Assembly: GCF_003589595.1 (NCBI RefSeq)
Contig: NW_020653716.1
Location: 23,824 to 87,823, forward strand
Origin: Hyposmocoma kahamanoa
Taxonomy: Eukaryota; Arthropoda; Insecta; Lepidoptera; Cosmopterigidae
DNA: 64,000 bases
Direction: 5' to 3'
Below, piece after piece: positions 32,919 to 43,445 of this stretch (the first letter of the stretch is position 1; each line of letters starts with the position of its first letter). Under the pieces are notes generated by a model. It did not search any database. It was not told where the DNA came from and was given only the letters and a program-made list of their open reading frames with translations. A program made the translations under genes and the position numbers.

Positions 32919-33235
32919 TTTAATTGTAACACTGTATATTTTAATCACTGTGAAATCGAATAACAACTTGTAGAAAGTACAAGTACAATAATTTTAATGA
33001 TCAAAATAGCGCTAGGCGAAACGTATGACTGTCTCTAGGTCGCGTGTGTGCAGCTCGAGAGTTCAACCACCACTGTGTCCTCTCTCGTCTACCACCACCG
33101 TTCCCCATCCAGACTTCGTCGAGGTCCACCAGCAGAGGGAGCGCGCGATACAGTCTGTGATCGGCAGGTGGCGCCTCTGTTTCGCAGTATTTCGTCCGTG
33201 CTCATGACCGTTTCCGATATAATATATTAAATAAT
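32919..33235. repeat. Dispersed repeat (family F), copy 2
   Basis: Aligned to 13034-13265 at both ends (see there). The centre here is GC-rich, with a 60-codon open frame that I do not recognise. Confidence 0.55.
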
Positions 33236-33239
33236 ATCA

Positions 33240-33590
33240 TTCTTGAAATGTTTTATCGTTATGTTATTTGTATAATTTTACTGTTTTTCTTAAAAAGTAC
33301 GCAGTAATTGTGTTTTCAAAGTACTATTAGTGTAGTGTACAAAGTAATATTAGTGTAGTGTGCAATCCAGTGTATGACTTTAATATAAAAGAAACAAACG
33401 GGGGTAGTTTCTTGCCGATGCCGCCTGCGCCCGCAGCCGTACTGAGTGATCGGGTTGCCAGGGCGTTGGCACCCAGTTTCCGCCGAGTCGCCGTCGCGGA
33501 TTCTCATAATTAAGGACCACGAGTGTTTTATTAAAATATATTATATAAAAAAAAAGTACTGTAAGAGTCTATTATTTCATTTTATAAAAA
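33240..33590. other. Stretch with a GC-rich patch
   Basis: 33415-33505 is much richer in GC and CpG (GCCGCCTGCGCCCGCAGCCG) than its flanks. A plus frame from the ATG at 33418 runs about 30 codons to a stop. It could be a promoter or first-exon remnant or a LINE 5' piece. I cannot tell. Confidence 0.25.
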
Positions 33591-33594
33591 TTAA

Positions 33595-33794
33595 GTGCGC
33601 ATTTGACTTCCACCTCATCCGATGGAAAGTGACGATGAGGTCGACGACGGAGTATACCCATCTAAATAATGCCTACACTCATGCCTTGAAAAGGCCAAAG
33701 TTATGGCATTCATGAAATAAGTCTACAGACAAGGAATATCACTCCCTACCCGTTCGTCATATAAATGTTTAAATAGTGTAACAGTAATCGCGAA
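33595..33794 (-). pseudogene. LINE 3' end with ORF2 C-terminus, copy 1
   Basis: On the minus strand the bases at 33775-33715 align with those of the clearer copy at 38330-38440, which encode VWRAAREWNPLPADLFQH. After it comes HECHNFGLFK and a tail GATGAGGTGGAAGTCAAATG. This is the usual W-N-x-L-P C-terminus plus 3' untranslated end of a Jockey-like LINE. Confidence 0.55.
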
Positions 33795-34221
33795 AGCCTA
33801 CGAATTCGATATCAACTTATATAATAATCAAAATCTGCATGCGATATTGTACTATAAAAGAAAATTAAGTCCGATACATAAAATTCACAACCCTAGCGAA
33901 AACAGTGAAATACGCCACTGAAAGCTGGTAATTTCGCCGCGAGAACTTAACAATGAAACTGCACGATATTGAATATGAAATTCGATTCAACCGCCACTGT
34001 TAACTTCATTGTCATTGGAAACTAACAACTAATGTTGTTTACATCGAACTCTGGTGGAATTTATTTTGTTTGCATTTTGAATTTGAGTTAATATGCCAAC
34101 CTGCTAGTGATATCTACGCCCAAGCTTCTATAACTAACAAAACGGCGCGGGCAAAAGCACCGTTCCAGTAACATAAAATAGATATAGGAGTTTTTGTCAG
34201 AGACAGATAGCTATAAGAGTA
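33795..34221. other. Unassigned stretch
   Basis: Nothing recognised. Confidence 0.35.
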
Positions 34222-34735
34222 CTTTATTGACTGCATGTTTGCAGTTAATGCGTGAAGTCGTACTCAACTTCATGCAGTCGAGGTTTCGACACGATAATGA
34301 CTTCACGCATTAACTGCATGAAGTTGAAACTCAACTGCATGCAGTTGAGGCTTCAACTTTAAGCGTCGATGTGGACGACAGTCCGAAAATTAAAAGCAGT
34401 AATTGACATTTTTATGAAGATGTATATTTGTTTTCTGTGTCTGAAACAACTTTTTTAGCAACGGCAAAAGGTAATGAACATTTTCATCTTGTCTTAATTT
34501 CGGGTACAGCATATAAAAATCACCTTCTCTATAGCAACATAACAATAGTGGATGTATCCACGCTGCACGCTTTCGTTTTTGGATTCGATTACGCCGGCGG
34601 CGTAACAATAGTAACAGAAGTAGCCTCCGTGCTTTCATCTCGACGTCAACTTTTACACTGAGTTCCAGAGCTAGGCGCGCGGCGATAACTGCCTGCAGTT
34701 AATGACGACTGCATGCAGTCTGTTTCTCTACATGG
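34222..34735 (-). mobile_element. PIF/Harbinger-derived remnant with ACTGCATG arrays
   Basis: Both ends are crowded with ACTGCATGCAGT-type words: 34229-34353 on the left and 34689-34722 on the right. On the left TGCAGTTAATGCGTGAAGTC (34241-34260) is inverted at 34300-34319. Between, the minus strand (34638-34390) reads RRRRNRIQKRKRAAWIHP, then GDFYMLYPKLRQDEN. Harbinger transposases begin with a basic run, R-x-x-W-V-H-P and G-E-F-x-x-L-x-x-E-L. The frame is lost after that and no catalytic DDE part is present. TIR edges and target site are not resolved. Confidence 0.5.
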
Positions 34736-35205
34736 ATTTTTATTACACGGACTTTGCGCATGCAGTTCGTTTAGTAGCAACCTTAGGCGCTTGTAGAAGC
34801 GCTGCTGTGGCGCGTCAGGCCGCACATCTGAATATGAAAAAAATATTCAACATAAGCGCAGCTATTTTGCACGATTTAACCTTCACTGGGTCTGCGGAGT
34901 AGCAAATTAATTTACTTCCATTTTTATTAACATGGAATTCCGCAAAGTATCGTCTGACTCTATTAATGGCTTTACCTATGTTGCACTCCTCATCATAACT
35001 AACGTAATCGACATTTTTAGCAAAATTGAGTTATTAACAAATCTAGAATCAGCAAAATGAGATCTGTAACCCTCTCTAATCGGTTTTTTAATATCTTATT
35101 TAGATTCAGTTTAGTTTTAGGGGGCGCCAAACCCCACTCGCGAGGTTTCCAAAGAGCATGCGACACTCTCCGCGCAACTGAAGCGGACAAGCTATTACTT
35201 CCCAA
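34736..35205. other. Unassigned stretch
   Basis: GCGCTTGTAGAAGCGC is a small hairpin (34788-34803). A 62-codon minus frame ending at 35017 contains WKPREWGLAPPK, which looks protein-like, but I do not recognise it. Confidence 0.3.
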
Positions 35206-35460
35206 CGTTATTTATAATTGCACCCGAATTTCCAATCACTGGAGAAAAATTGTGGAGTATATACAGGTGAAAGTCAATGCTACAGTTGGGGTCCCGCGAC
35301 AATGGGAATGTTAATTCGTTTGTGGTGAGAGTACCAACTCAACATCTGTCGACCTTCATGAAGGAGGAGTTTTGGCCGAGGGGTGTCATGTACCGACGAT
35401 ACCGAGGCCGGCCACCGGACACCCACGTTGCGTCACACGTCGCAGTCAATACGTGTAATC
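35206..35460 (+). pseudogene. LINE ORF1 C-terminus, second copy
   Basis: HWRKIVEYIQVKVNATVG, then after a frameshift near 35295 NSFVVRVPTQHLSTFM, EEFWPRGVMYRRYRGRPPD. Same domain as at 21945-22317, about 70% similar. A SINE S1 copy sits about 60 bases after its end. Confidence 0.7.
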
Positions 35461-35520
35461 AATTAGTAATTAATATTTTATTATATTGTTATGTATGTTA
35501 ATCTTTAGTTTTTTTAGTTA

Positions 35521-35736
35521 AACTGCCTCTGTGGCCGAACGGTTACCATGCCGGACTGCCACGCAGAGGTCCCAGGTTCGATTCCCGGGCCGGGCGAAAT
35601 ATTTGTATGACCTACATTTATTTCTCTCGTGAGTTTGGGTGTAATTTGTGGTTGTCTATGTGTATGTCCATGGCACCCGCGACACAGGGTTTCCCTAGTG
35701 CGGGGCTATGTTGAGTGTGTGCGTTATTTATTTATT
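35521..35736 (+). mobile_element. SINE S1, copy f (best preserved)
   Basis: A box TGGCCGAACGG at 35532-35542 and perfect B box GGTTCGATTCC at 35575-35585 form an internal RNA polymerase III promoter of tRNA type. The tRNA-unrelated body and a (TTTA)n tail follow. It serves as the reference for this family. Confidence 0.9.
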
Positions 35737-36273
35737 TATATATGTAAAAAAACAAACTAGAAAAGAAAATATACTGTAAGTATTCCATTTTGATCGCGTG
35801 CCTACTAGGGGGCGCCAGGGTATTGATTGCACTAGGGCGCTACACGGGCTAGACCTGGCCCTGGTCTTGACTCCGAACTGTAATTGGTGGTGATCATAAT
35901 TGTTCGCAGTGATGAAACCATCGTAAATTATAACAGTTGATAAGAATATTCTTTACGAAAAACCATTTCATTTATCTTTAAAATATCCACTTCTTGGACA
36001 CCTTCTAGCAAACTGGTAGTTTTAGCATGTGATAAATTGTAAGTCTCAGAATCAAAGTAAAGATGTCGCGTCCCGCTTCTCGATAACAGACGCAATCTCT
36101 AAGGCAGTGGAATGTTTTGTTCTCTTCCGCGATATCAAGCAATAATGCACAATATGGAATATTTTGCCTACAAGAGCTGTATATGTGACCTACATTCAAC
36201 AATGCGTGAAAATGGCTTCGGATGAGGAAGTGAAATATTGCTCTTATTTTTTGATATTAGTCATATTTTTTAT
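35737..36273. other. Unassigned stretch
   Basis: A GC-rich patch GGGGGCGCCAGGGT at 35809. Otherwise nothing. Confidence 0.35.
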
Positions 36274-36362
36274 CATACCAAGTAACTGGAGGAACAAGTC
36301 GTGCGCCTGCTGGTAAGCGACACGTCTGTCCATAGTAGTTGCAGTGCCACTTAGAGCTTTAA
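36274..36362 (-). mobile_element. Family A, partial copy 9
   Basis: ATACCAAGTAACTGGAGGAA to GCCACTTAGAGCTTTAA. Confidence 0.75.
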
Positions 36363-36894
36363 GCCCAGCAGTGGAACTATGCTGCCGACATTAATGGAAA
36401 GGGTGCATGTGACATTTTTTGAAAAAAATATTCTGTATTCTGCCGGTGTCAATCAGTGAAAAAAGGCCAATGACACTATTGTTATTTTTTCTTCTGAGAA
36501 CATGTAGATATTTTTTAAATTTAATTTTTCTCGGTATTGAGTTTTGTCACTAGCGCCTTTTCAAATAACGGCGGCCGTATGTATCGCTAGCTACTCGTGA
36601 TATATCATACTTTTTTTAGTTTATAGATCTGCTTCAGCAGTCTTATTATTACAACTCGTTGAAATCAAATTTTCTGTAGTAAAATTACAATTAAAAATTC
36701 GCAATTGTCATCAAAATAATAAAATACAAATTTCAATGCAATTGACATTTACAAGTTCGTTCATTTGGAAATAACATACATTTACTGCTTGCGGTTAAAT
36801 TTACGCATGCACGTAACTCGATTTGCTTTTTGCACCTAATAGAACGTGTAATTTGGTAGATAAATATTTGTAAAGGAATGGTAATTGCCATAGT
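36363..36894. other. Unassigned stretch
   Basis: AAGCCCAGCAGTGGAACTAT at the left edge may be the start of a LINE tail. The rest is AT-rich. Confidence 0.35.
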
Positions 36895-37150
36895 AAAACA
36901 TCATCATCATCAACACATTCATACATCCCACTGCTGGACACGGATCTCCTCTCAGGCGAGGGTTTAGGCCAAAGTCCACCACTCTGGCCCAACGCGGGTC
37001 GGGGACTTTACACGTTTACACGTACCAAAGGTTGTGGACCTTCTTCGACGTACAGATGAAACATCACGATGTTTTCCTACATCGAAAAGCACATGGTAAA
37101 TTTCAAATTAACTATCGATCGATATAATAAATCGAACCCACGGCCTCTGC
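36895..37150 (+). mobile_element. Family G repeat, longest copy
   Basis: A CATCATCATC start, CCCACTGCTGGACACGG, CACCACTCTGGCCCAACGCG, CATCACGATGTTTTCC, then ATTTCAAATTAACTATCG. Such sequences are widespread LINE 3' ends or LINE-mobilised SINEs in moths and butterflies. Confidence 0.7.
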
Positions 37151-37289
37151 TTGAGATACGGTGGTCAATAGATCAAGTCAAACCATTTAGGCTGATTCAG
37201 TTAGGCCGTGCTCCGGTCGTGCGCCGGCCGTGACACGGTCAAATATCTATATTATGCTTGTGTAGGAACTAATTCAGACCTGTTGTACG

Positions 37290-37425
37290 AACTAATTTAT
37301 GTTAGACTGGGCCGAGCCCCCATGCTGGACGGAATCCTGGTCCTTCCCACAGTGGTGGCACTGCGTCGTAACTCGCGTCCGATCCGATTCAGATACTCTA
37401 CGAAGCATCCGAGCTCGGTGAGTAT
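37290..37425 (-). pseudogene. R1-type LINE: zinc-knuckle segment
   Basis: Across two minus-strand frames: GCFVEYLNRIGRE then CHHCGKDQDSVQH. G-C-F-x2-Y-L-x-R-I-G-R followed by C-x2-C-x8-H is the C-terminal knuckle of R1-clade ORF2 proteins. The normal continuation is not next to it but appears in opposite orientation at 37780. Confidence 0.55.
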
Positions 37426-37433
37426 CTGTGCGC

Positions 37434-37705
37434 CTCCTCCAGGCGGAGGAAGCTGCGTCACCGGAAGTGCGGTGGCAGGAACGCCGACGCACGGCATCCG
37501 TGCCCAGTGAGTATCTGTGTCAGTCGGAACGTAGTGACGCACTTCCGCTGGCTCAACCAGACTTCGAGGTTGGGCAGGATCGCGCCGACGGTGCGCTGGC
37601 GCGAGTACTACGTCTGTTCCAGCCTCTCGTGTCACTTTTCGAATGCCTGTCAGTGCTCCTGCCACCGCACTTTCGGTGGCGCAGCTTCCTCCACCAGGCG
37701 GAGAC
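37434..37705. repeat. Inverted repeat inside the R1-derived block
   Basis: The segment at 37439-37481, with GGAGGAAGCTGCG and AGTGCGGTGGCAGGA, recurs as its reverse complement at about 37652-37692 with two mismatches over roughly 38 bases. Confidence 0.8.
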
Positions 37706-37779
37706 GCGCGTAAAGACGCACGTCCATCTCCGCCAGGACAGTCGCTGCGTCAAAGGACACGGTGCGAAATCCTCGTGCG

Positions 37780-37975
37780 ATCCTTATGGTCAGGCGGCGT
37801 TGCACGCCATTGATCATGGCATGATGCATTGTATCTCAGCGTGGGCCTCCGAGCGGAACATCCTGGTTGCCCGGATCGGACGAGATCTCTCTCCGCTAGG
37901 AAAAGTAGCGGTTGTGTTGGCGGATCAAGAGACCCTTGAAGCAGCGGTAATCGGGAGAGGGCCGATCCCGGTCGG
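37780..37975 (+). pseudogene. R1-type LINE: extreme C-terminus, opposite orientation
   Basis: An open frame of 200 codons (37428-38030) contains HCISAWASERNILVARIGRD and LADQETLEAAVIGR. C-x-A-W-A-x-E-R-x2-L-x3-I-G-x-D-L-S is the post-knuckle tail of R1-clade LINEs. Only this part is recognisable. The upstream half of the open frame is probably not the native frame. Confidence 0.55.
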
Positions 37976-38329
37976 CAGCGGCGTACCTCGCGGCTGCGGG
38001 CGATCGGAGCGGGGGCTCCTTCGCCAGTAAATTTGGCAGCCGCAAGGAGTACGACGTATAAAAGAACGTTTGCTTTAGACAATTTCGTATCTATTATGAT
38101 TTTACAGAGACCACACAGAGACAGTTGTCGACAACGTAAATTATTTAACAATTTTGTGTGGCATCACACAATGAAGAAAAAACGTTTTGCGCACGACACA
38201 TTTTTTCATTCCGATGCAAACAGAACTCCCGATACCAATGACACACAAATATGTGTGTCTGTGACATCGGAGCTCCCAAACGACTGGTCTGATCTTATTT
38301 CTTTTTATTTAAAGGATAACTAGCTATGT

Positions 38330-38440
38330 TGAAATAAGTCCGCAGGGAGGGGATTCCACTCTCTAGCCGCTCGCCATACAAATGTGGAAGCGAGACGCTT
38401 CGTGCGAATCCTGGGAATACCACCACATAGGGGTGGATTC
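38330..38440 (-). pseudogene. LINE ORF2 C-terminus, copy 2
   Basis: Minus strand: KRLASTFVWRAAREWNPLPA then DLFQH. Same family as 33595-33794. Confidence 0.65.
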
Positions 38441-38473
38441 GTGTTTAGCGGTTTAAGATTATTCGTTTTTTTT

Positions 38474-38874
38474 AACCGACTTCAAAAAAAGGAGGAGGTT
38501 CTCAATTCGAATCTATGTATTTTTTGTATGTATGTTACGCGACAATTCCGGTATTTGTGAACCGATTTTCATGATTATTTTTTTGTTGGAAAGAGTGTAC
38601 CTCCATAGTGGTCCCATTTCATTTTGAAGAAACTCATCCAGCTCTAAGGGTGGCTGATCGCGCATGAATATTCATTTTTATAAATAGCGCATAAATTTTA
38701 CTTAAGGAGCAATTATATTAATGGTTAGTTTTGTTTTTCTCTCTCAATATACTTTAAATAGTGATAACCGATTTTTATTATCTCCTGTGTCAAGTCCTGT
38801 ATAGTGGCGAACTAGAGGATATTTCAATAAAACTTGGCAAATACATGTAATACCACGTACCTTTGAAGTCGGTT
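38474..38874. mobile_element. Foldback element family B, copy 2 (complete)
   Basis: Starts AACCGACTTCAAAAAAAGG at 38474 and ends CTTTGAAGTCGGTT at 38874: 12-13 base inverted ends, 401 bp. No open frame. Uninterrupted, so it is the reference for the family. Confidence 0.85.
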
Positions 38875-39164
38875 CTTTTAGTACTCTGTACTTAGATTAT
38901 CCTAGTTAATATAAAGATTTCAGTTAAAAAATTAATATTTATTCCACTTGTTCGACAGTTTTGAAATTTTGAAATACTATGGAAATCCAATGACATTACA
39001 ATAACACAATCATACACCAATACATTAATACAATACTCATTATTAGTTCCTTGAATATCACCATGTTTTTACCATCGTGTAAAAACATGGTGAAATTTAA
39101 AAAGTCAGTAATAAATGATGACTATGTAATTAAATTAAAATAACAAATTTTCTTCATTGTTACG

Positions 39165-39240
39165 TCCTTTAGGGGAAGCCTATGTCCAGCATTGAACGTC
39201 TTTCGGCTGAAACATTGATGGTAATGATGAAGAAATTTAT
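39165..39240 (+). mobile_element. LINE 3' terminus fragment
   Basis: AGCCTATGTCCAGCATTGAA, CGTCTTTCGGCTGA and a degenerate ATGATGATG tail: the typical end of an RTE-like lepidopteran LINE. Confidence 0.55.
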
Positions 39241-40002
39241 TTCAGAACTGTAAGCTTTTACACTCAAACACGTAAAGTCTCCTGCATTAAAAATGAAGAT
39301 TAAAAATTAAAAACGTCAACAAAGGAATCGACGTAATACTCAGCTTTAAAGCGTTGAAAATTATAAATTAAAAGGCAATTCAGGGAATGCAACGGTAAAG
39401 CCAAGATTACCATTTCAAAAGCCACATTTCCTGAGACAAGGCGCAGAGCTAAAAGGAAAAACGGACTTGTGACGTCATTCTTCGAGCAAGGTGCTTTGAG
39501 CGCTCAAGAGACTCTGTGATTACGCGAAACGTTTGCGGTATGCCGCAACTTAAATCACTTAAGAACATTTTAGTCAGGACAATGAGTTTTAAAAGCGATT
39601 AATGCCACCAAAAGCGAAATAAGCAATAACAATGAATGCCTTTAACAATACTAATAATAATAGTTTGGTTAATTAATAGTTAAATAATAGTTTGGTTGGA
39701 CATCTTGATTTTTCTTAATTATCCTACATTCCTATTAACTGATCTCAATTCATAGGATTTTTGAATAAATCCATTCTAACACCATATATACCATATACCC
39801 CATACCATCGAGCATATAACCAGAAATAGAGACGAAATATGGGCCATATATTCCTGGTAACACATTAGCGATACAGCTATTATAAATGTCAACTCTCGTT
39901 TGCACTGAAATATAGACAGGCCAACTACTGACCTGTGTGTACGTCTCCGTATATTCCAAAAAATATTCTGTATTTATTGTAATAAAGATAATATCTCTAA
40001 CA
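39241..40002. other. Unassigned stretch
   Basis: ATACCATATACCCCATACC-like short repeats near 39783-39803. Nothing else. Confidence 0.35.
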
Positions 40003-40085
40003 ATGCCGTGCTGTTCTATTCGGTGGTGTGGGAAAAACAGCAAAACATCTAATTACAAATCAAACGCAATCACATTTCATCGGTT
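40003..40085 (+). CDS. THAP zinc-finger first exon (candidate)
   Basis: From ATG at 40003 the frame reads MPCCSIRWCGKNSKTSN then NAITFHRL. A THAP domain starts M-P-x-C-x3-x-C-x-N and has T-F-H-R about 25-30 residues in. Here Met, Pro, both cysteines and TFHR are all present, which is better preserved than the piece at 401-490. CG|GTTATT at 40082/40083 could be a splice donor, matching the usual THAP exon boundary. The frame stays open to 40287 but without THAP-like residues. No second exon was seen within the window. THAP domains bind DNA and occur both in host regulators and in P-element-type transposases. Confidence 0.5.
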
Positions 40086-40326
40086 ATTAAATATTAAATA
40101 TGTAATTTTGGAATTATCGTCCATTATAGCAAAGCTCAACTTAACTCGTCGATTTGAAGTGAAACAGTTGACGACACCCATTGACGACACCCGTCAATTG
40201 TTTCGAACTCGAGCTAGCCAATCGGAGCGCAGTTGTCACGGTAATGACTCGATGCCCCATACGCACTATACTGTGAGGTTTGCATAGTAGACATAGAAAT
40301 GAGACTCCAGTGACTTTTATACATTA

Positions 40327-40543
40327 TTAATAATAATAACGCACACACTCAACATTGCCCCGCACTGTGGAAATCCTGTGTCGCGGGTGCCGTGGACACG
40401 CACATAGGCAATCACAAATTACACCCAAACTCACGAGAGAACTAAATGTAGGCCAGAAAAATATTTCTCCCGACCCGGGAATCGAACCTGGGACCTCTGC
40501 GTGGCAGTCCGACATGGTAATCGTTCGGCCACGGAGGCAGTTT
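40327..40543 (-). mobile_element. SINE S1, copy g
   Basis: Full length, head at 40543, tail of AAT units at 40327-40338. B box (plus strand) GGAATCGAACC is intact. Confidence 0.85.
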
Positions 40544-40846
40544 GTGACTGATTGGGATCGTGATGTTGCGTTTGACAATTTGTGAAGAATTAATAATGGT
40601 TGTTACTGGGGATTCACGTAATGATGCCCGTTCATATGGAAAAGAATCCGACGATTCATTACAATAAACAATATGAGTTTATTATAATTATTTAAAATTT
40701 ATTTCATTTCATTATAATTTATAAGACAGGTACCAAAATCCAATTTGAATAATCATCGTTACACAATCTGTTGACTCGTTAAATATCGGAGCTAAAAAGC
40801 ACGTCGTTTCACTAAAATTAAAAAATTAAAGAGTCCACAAAGCTTA

Positions 40847-41011
40847 GGGTCGTATTCTAGAACTCTACTCAATGCTCAAGTCAGGATTTGAGTATGGTTT
40901 AAGGCACTCGAAATCATACTCAAGTCCCTGCCATTAGGGTCATATTTCCAGTGCTTGTGTTTCCAGTGCAATCCTGACTTGAGCATTGAGTAGAGTTCTA
41001 GAACACGACAC
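40847..41011. mobile_element. Harbinger-type MITE with TTA target site
   Basis: The terminal inverted repeats, beginning GGGTCGTATTCTAGAACTC at 40847, are about 42 bases with two mismatches (40847-40888 and 40970-41011). TTA stands directly outside each end (40844-40846, 41012-41014), the target duplication of PIF/Harbinger elements. Length 165 bp, no coding. Confidence 0.8.
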
Positions 41012-41236
41012 TTAGAGTATGGAAAAGCGCAAGTTCTATACACGTTAGCGCTCGCCTGCATTCGGTCAGCTAGGCGAGTGACACCATACGATGGCAAGGC
41101 AAGGCAAATAGGCTGTCTATACGTTACTATTGGCCTTCACCCGGCAACGTTAGACCAACATGGACTTTGTATTGCTTAGTTGTCAGTGGGAAAAAATGGG
41201 AAACGAGTGGATAATTTTGCTTTCAGGAACTGAGAA

Positions 41237-42180
41237 TGCCTAGTAAATGAGTCGTGTTTAATCTAAATTAAATATAAAATTATTTACTAATAAACTTAAT
41301 GCTTGCATTATCATGAAATCTAGTTACATTCAAAGTTAAGTTAAAATTTGACTTTTCAAAATGAAACGAATAAAATATGAAGATGGTCCTTGATTCAATG
41401 TTTATATTCGGCACTATTATACGGTGGTATGATTTCCAACCATTTTGTTTTCTTTTTTGATTTGTAGATAAACTTGAAATAGTAAAAATAATAATAATAA
41501 AATAATAAAAACCTCGTAGTGAATTATTTTAATAACAGAATGTCGATAATATGAAGAACAACACTATCTCAAAATAATCGTTAACAATCATCAAAATATA
41601 CAAACAGGTAATCTGAAGAAACCAAAGCAAAATTTGGCAAAAAAAATTAATAAACTACTTAAATGTGTCTAATTATATGACATATTTGGGCTTTTGTGTG
41701 ATTTATAGACAGAAAAATAACACGTGCCTGTACAATGTTACATTCGGTGGATCTTCGCTTTTTCAAATGCCACATCCCGTAATGCAGCAGCGACGAACTT
41801 TTATTAATACTTAATTGTTCTCACTGTCAATATTTTTGTCCATTTTATTACAATACGTCCGAATAATTCAATAAAACACTTGGAAAACATTTGTCTTGAC
41901 ATTTGATGTACTTCCCTTTGACAACTGTATCATGTACCTCATGTACTGTGAAATGGACACGGTTGGCATTTAAGGTGACGTTACGTATTTTCCATTCCCG
42001 TGTTTGACACAGACCAATGTAATGCTACCTCTTTTGGCTTAAGACGGCACACAATAGTTAAACAAAGACAATAACATGTTTATATTTTCGACGTCGAAAT
42101 GCATCATATACAAATAACGTCTGATTTATATATGTCAACATAACGTGTCCTTTAGTTTCCATAGTCTAGGCCAGGAAGTA
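41237..42180 (+). repeat. Unrecognised 0.95-kb noncoding repeat, copy U
   Basis: Reverse complement of 59985-60953 at roughly 80% by eye, with small indels, over its whole length. Shared landmarks: GTAGTGAATTATTTTAATAA, TTAATACTTAATTGTTCTCA, CACTGTCAATATTTTTGTCC, GACGTTACGTATTTTCCATT. No long frame, no inverted ends, no tRNA-like head. Confidence 0.85.
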
Positions 42181-43249
42181 TTGCTTTTTTGTCTATGTTT
42201 GTACTTAGAGCATGTATGTGAATAATTACGGATCTTCGGAGGCACGCATAATAATATGTCAAAAGTTGAATAAATGGTAGGGCGGAGTTAATTGCAAAAT
42301 TGGGACACAAAACACGATGAAGCGACTATACCACGAAACTGAATGTGTTATACGAAAGTATCGCTCATTCAATTATTCATGCCCTACTATAGAAAGACCA
42401 CAAATGCACCGCACCAAGTAAAAGCCACAATATATTACGAATCATACGGCATATACTCGCTTGTATATTTGTTTCCTCGAAATTGAATTTAAAATAAATT
42501 ATGCATATCTTAACCGTGGAAACGTTTTTGTTTATTCATTTTGTTCGCTCATGGTCTTGGTATTTTTGCAGTTTCTATTGTATAATGCTTTCTATCTATA
42601 TATATTGGCACAATTAGGCATATTTCGCGTTTTTGACTTACGTTTAACTACGATAAAATGTTACGCGTTCTCAAGCATAACAGCGGCAACTTAGTGTTTT
42701 TATATTATATTGGGGTATTTAGATATATGGTTTGAGTGGATTACCTTTCGATTTTCTTTTGTTAAATTCCTTTGTGCGCATCAAGCCTTTTCCGAATAGA
42801 AAGTAAGGGCAGCTCAAACTACGAAATACCTATAGAGTAAAGGGTACCTTAAGTTGAATTTCGATACTTGCCAAGTTATAATGCTGTAACATGGCAATCC
42901 TCCTCAGCACTTCAGTTCAGTGACGCCTCGCCTCAAAAAAGGGTGTTAAATAACATTTCTATAAAAAAAGACAAAAGTCTGTGGAATTACATCTATTTGG
43001 CAAATTTTATTGTTAAAATAGGTTAACGGAATTTAGTTAAAAAAAGTTGCATTTCCTAAAATGTTTTTAATTAGAAGCAGTCGCAACGAAATATAATTAG
43101 AATTAAATTTTCATGCAAATATTTATTACGATTATAAAATTTTAATTAAGCCCAGACAATAAATGGTTAGCCAATATTTAACGAACAAAATGTAGTAGAA
43201 CTTGACAATCGAAAATTATTTCATTGTATTTTTTAATTATAACTGGATA
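42181..43249. other. Unassigned stretch
   Basis: A 77-codon hydrophobic plus frame (42461-42694) looks random. Nothing else. Confidence 0.35.
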
Positions 43250-43310
43250 GCTCAGTGGGAGAAAGGTCACTTCTTAATTACAGGTTGATGATTCGAATCT
43301 CTGTCGTACT
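43250..43310 (+). repeat. tRNA-like SINE head fragment
   Basis: TAGCTCAGTGGGAGA (A-box-like) and GATTCGAATCT (B-box-like) about 35 bases apart. It joins directly to the LINE fragment on its right. Confidence 0.45.
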
Positions 43311-43440
43311 GTATGGATCCGAATGTTGGACGATAAAGAGGGAGGTTGAACGTGCTATGCATGCAGCAGAAATGCGAATATTAAGATGGACGCGTGGAGT
43401 GACGCGAAGGATAAGATAAAGAAGTACATCAGGGCAAGTC
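43300..43440 (+). pseudogene. RTE-like LINE fragment
   Basis: Frame from about 43303: VLYGSECWTIKREVERAM, HAAEMRILRWTRGVTRR, then a stop with frameshifted DKIKKYIRASH. Y-G-S-E-C-W and A-E-M-R-x-L-R-W form the conserved block after the RT in RTE-type and related LINEs. Confidence 0.65.
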
Positions 43441-43445
43441 ATCTA

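Noticed and set aside
33024..33230. First exon of a gene
   Set aside because: The open frames lie in the centre of a dispersed repeat (family F), with no splice or promoter support.
35521..35592. Possible tRNA gene in SINE S1
   Set aside because: Full-length copies in both orientations share 130 bases of non-tRNA body and a TTA/TTTA tail. No cloverleaf with a proper anticodon was seen.
36895..37150. CRISPR-like or tandem array suggested by CATCATCATC
   Set aside because: It is the trinucleotide edge of a dispersed family G repeat. No spacer-repeat periodicity exists anywhere in the window.
37428..38030. A 200-codon host gene
   Set aside because: Only its last third has family resemblance, to R1 LINE C-termini. 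The rest is the GC-rich, stop-poor complement of other LINE-derived sequence.
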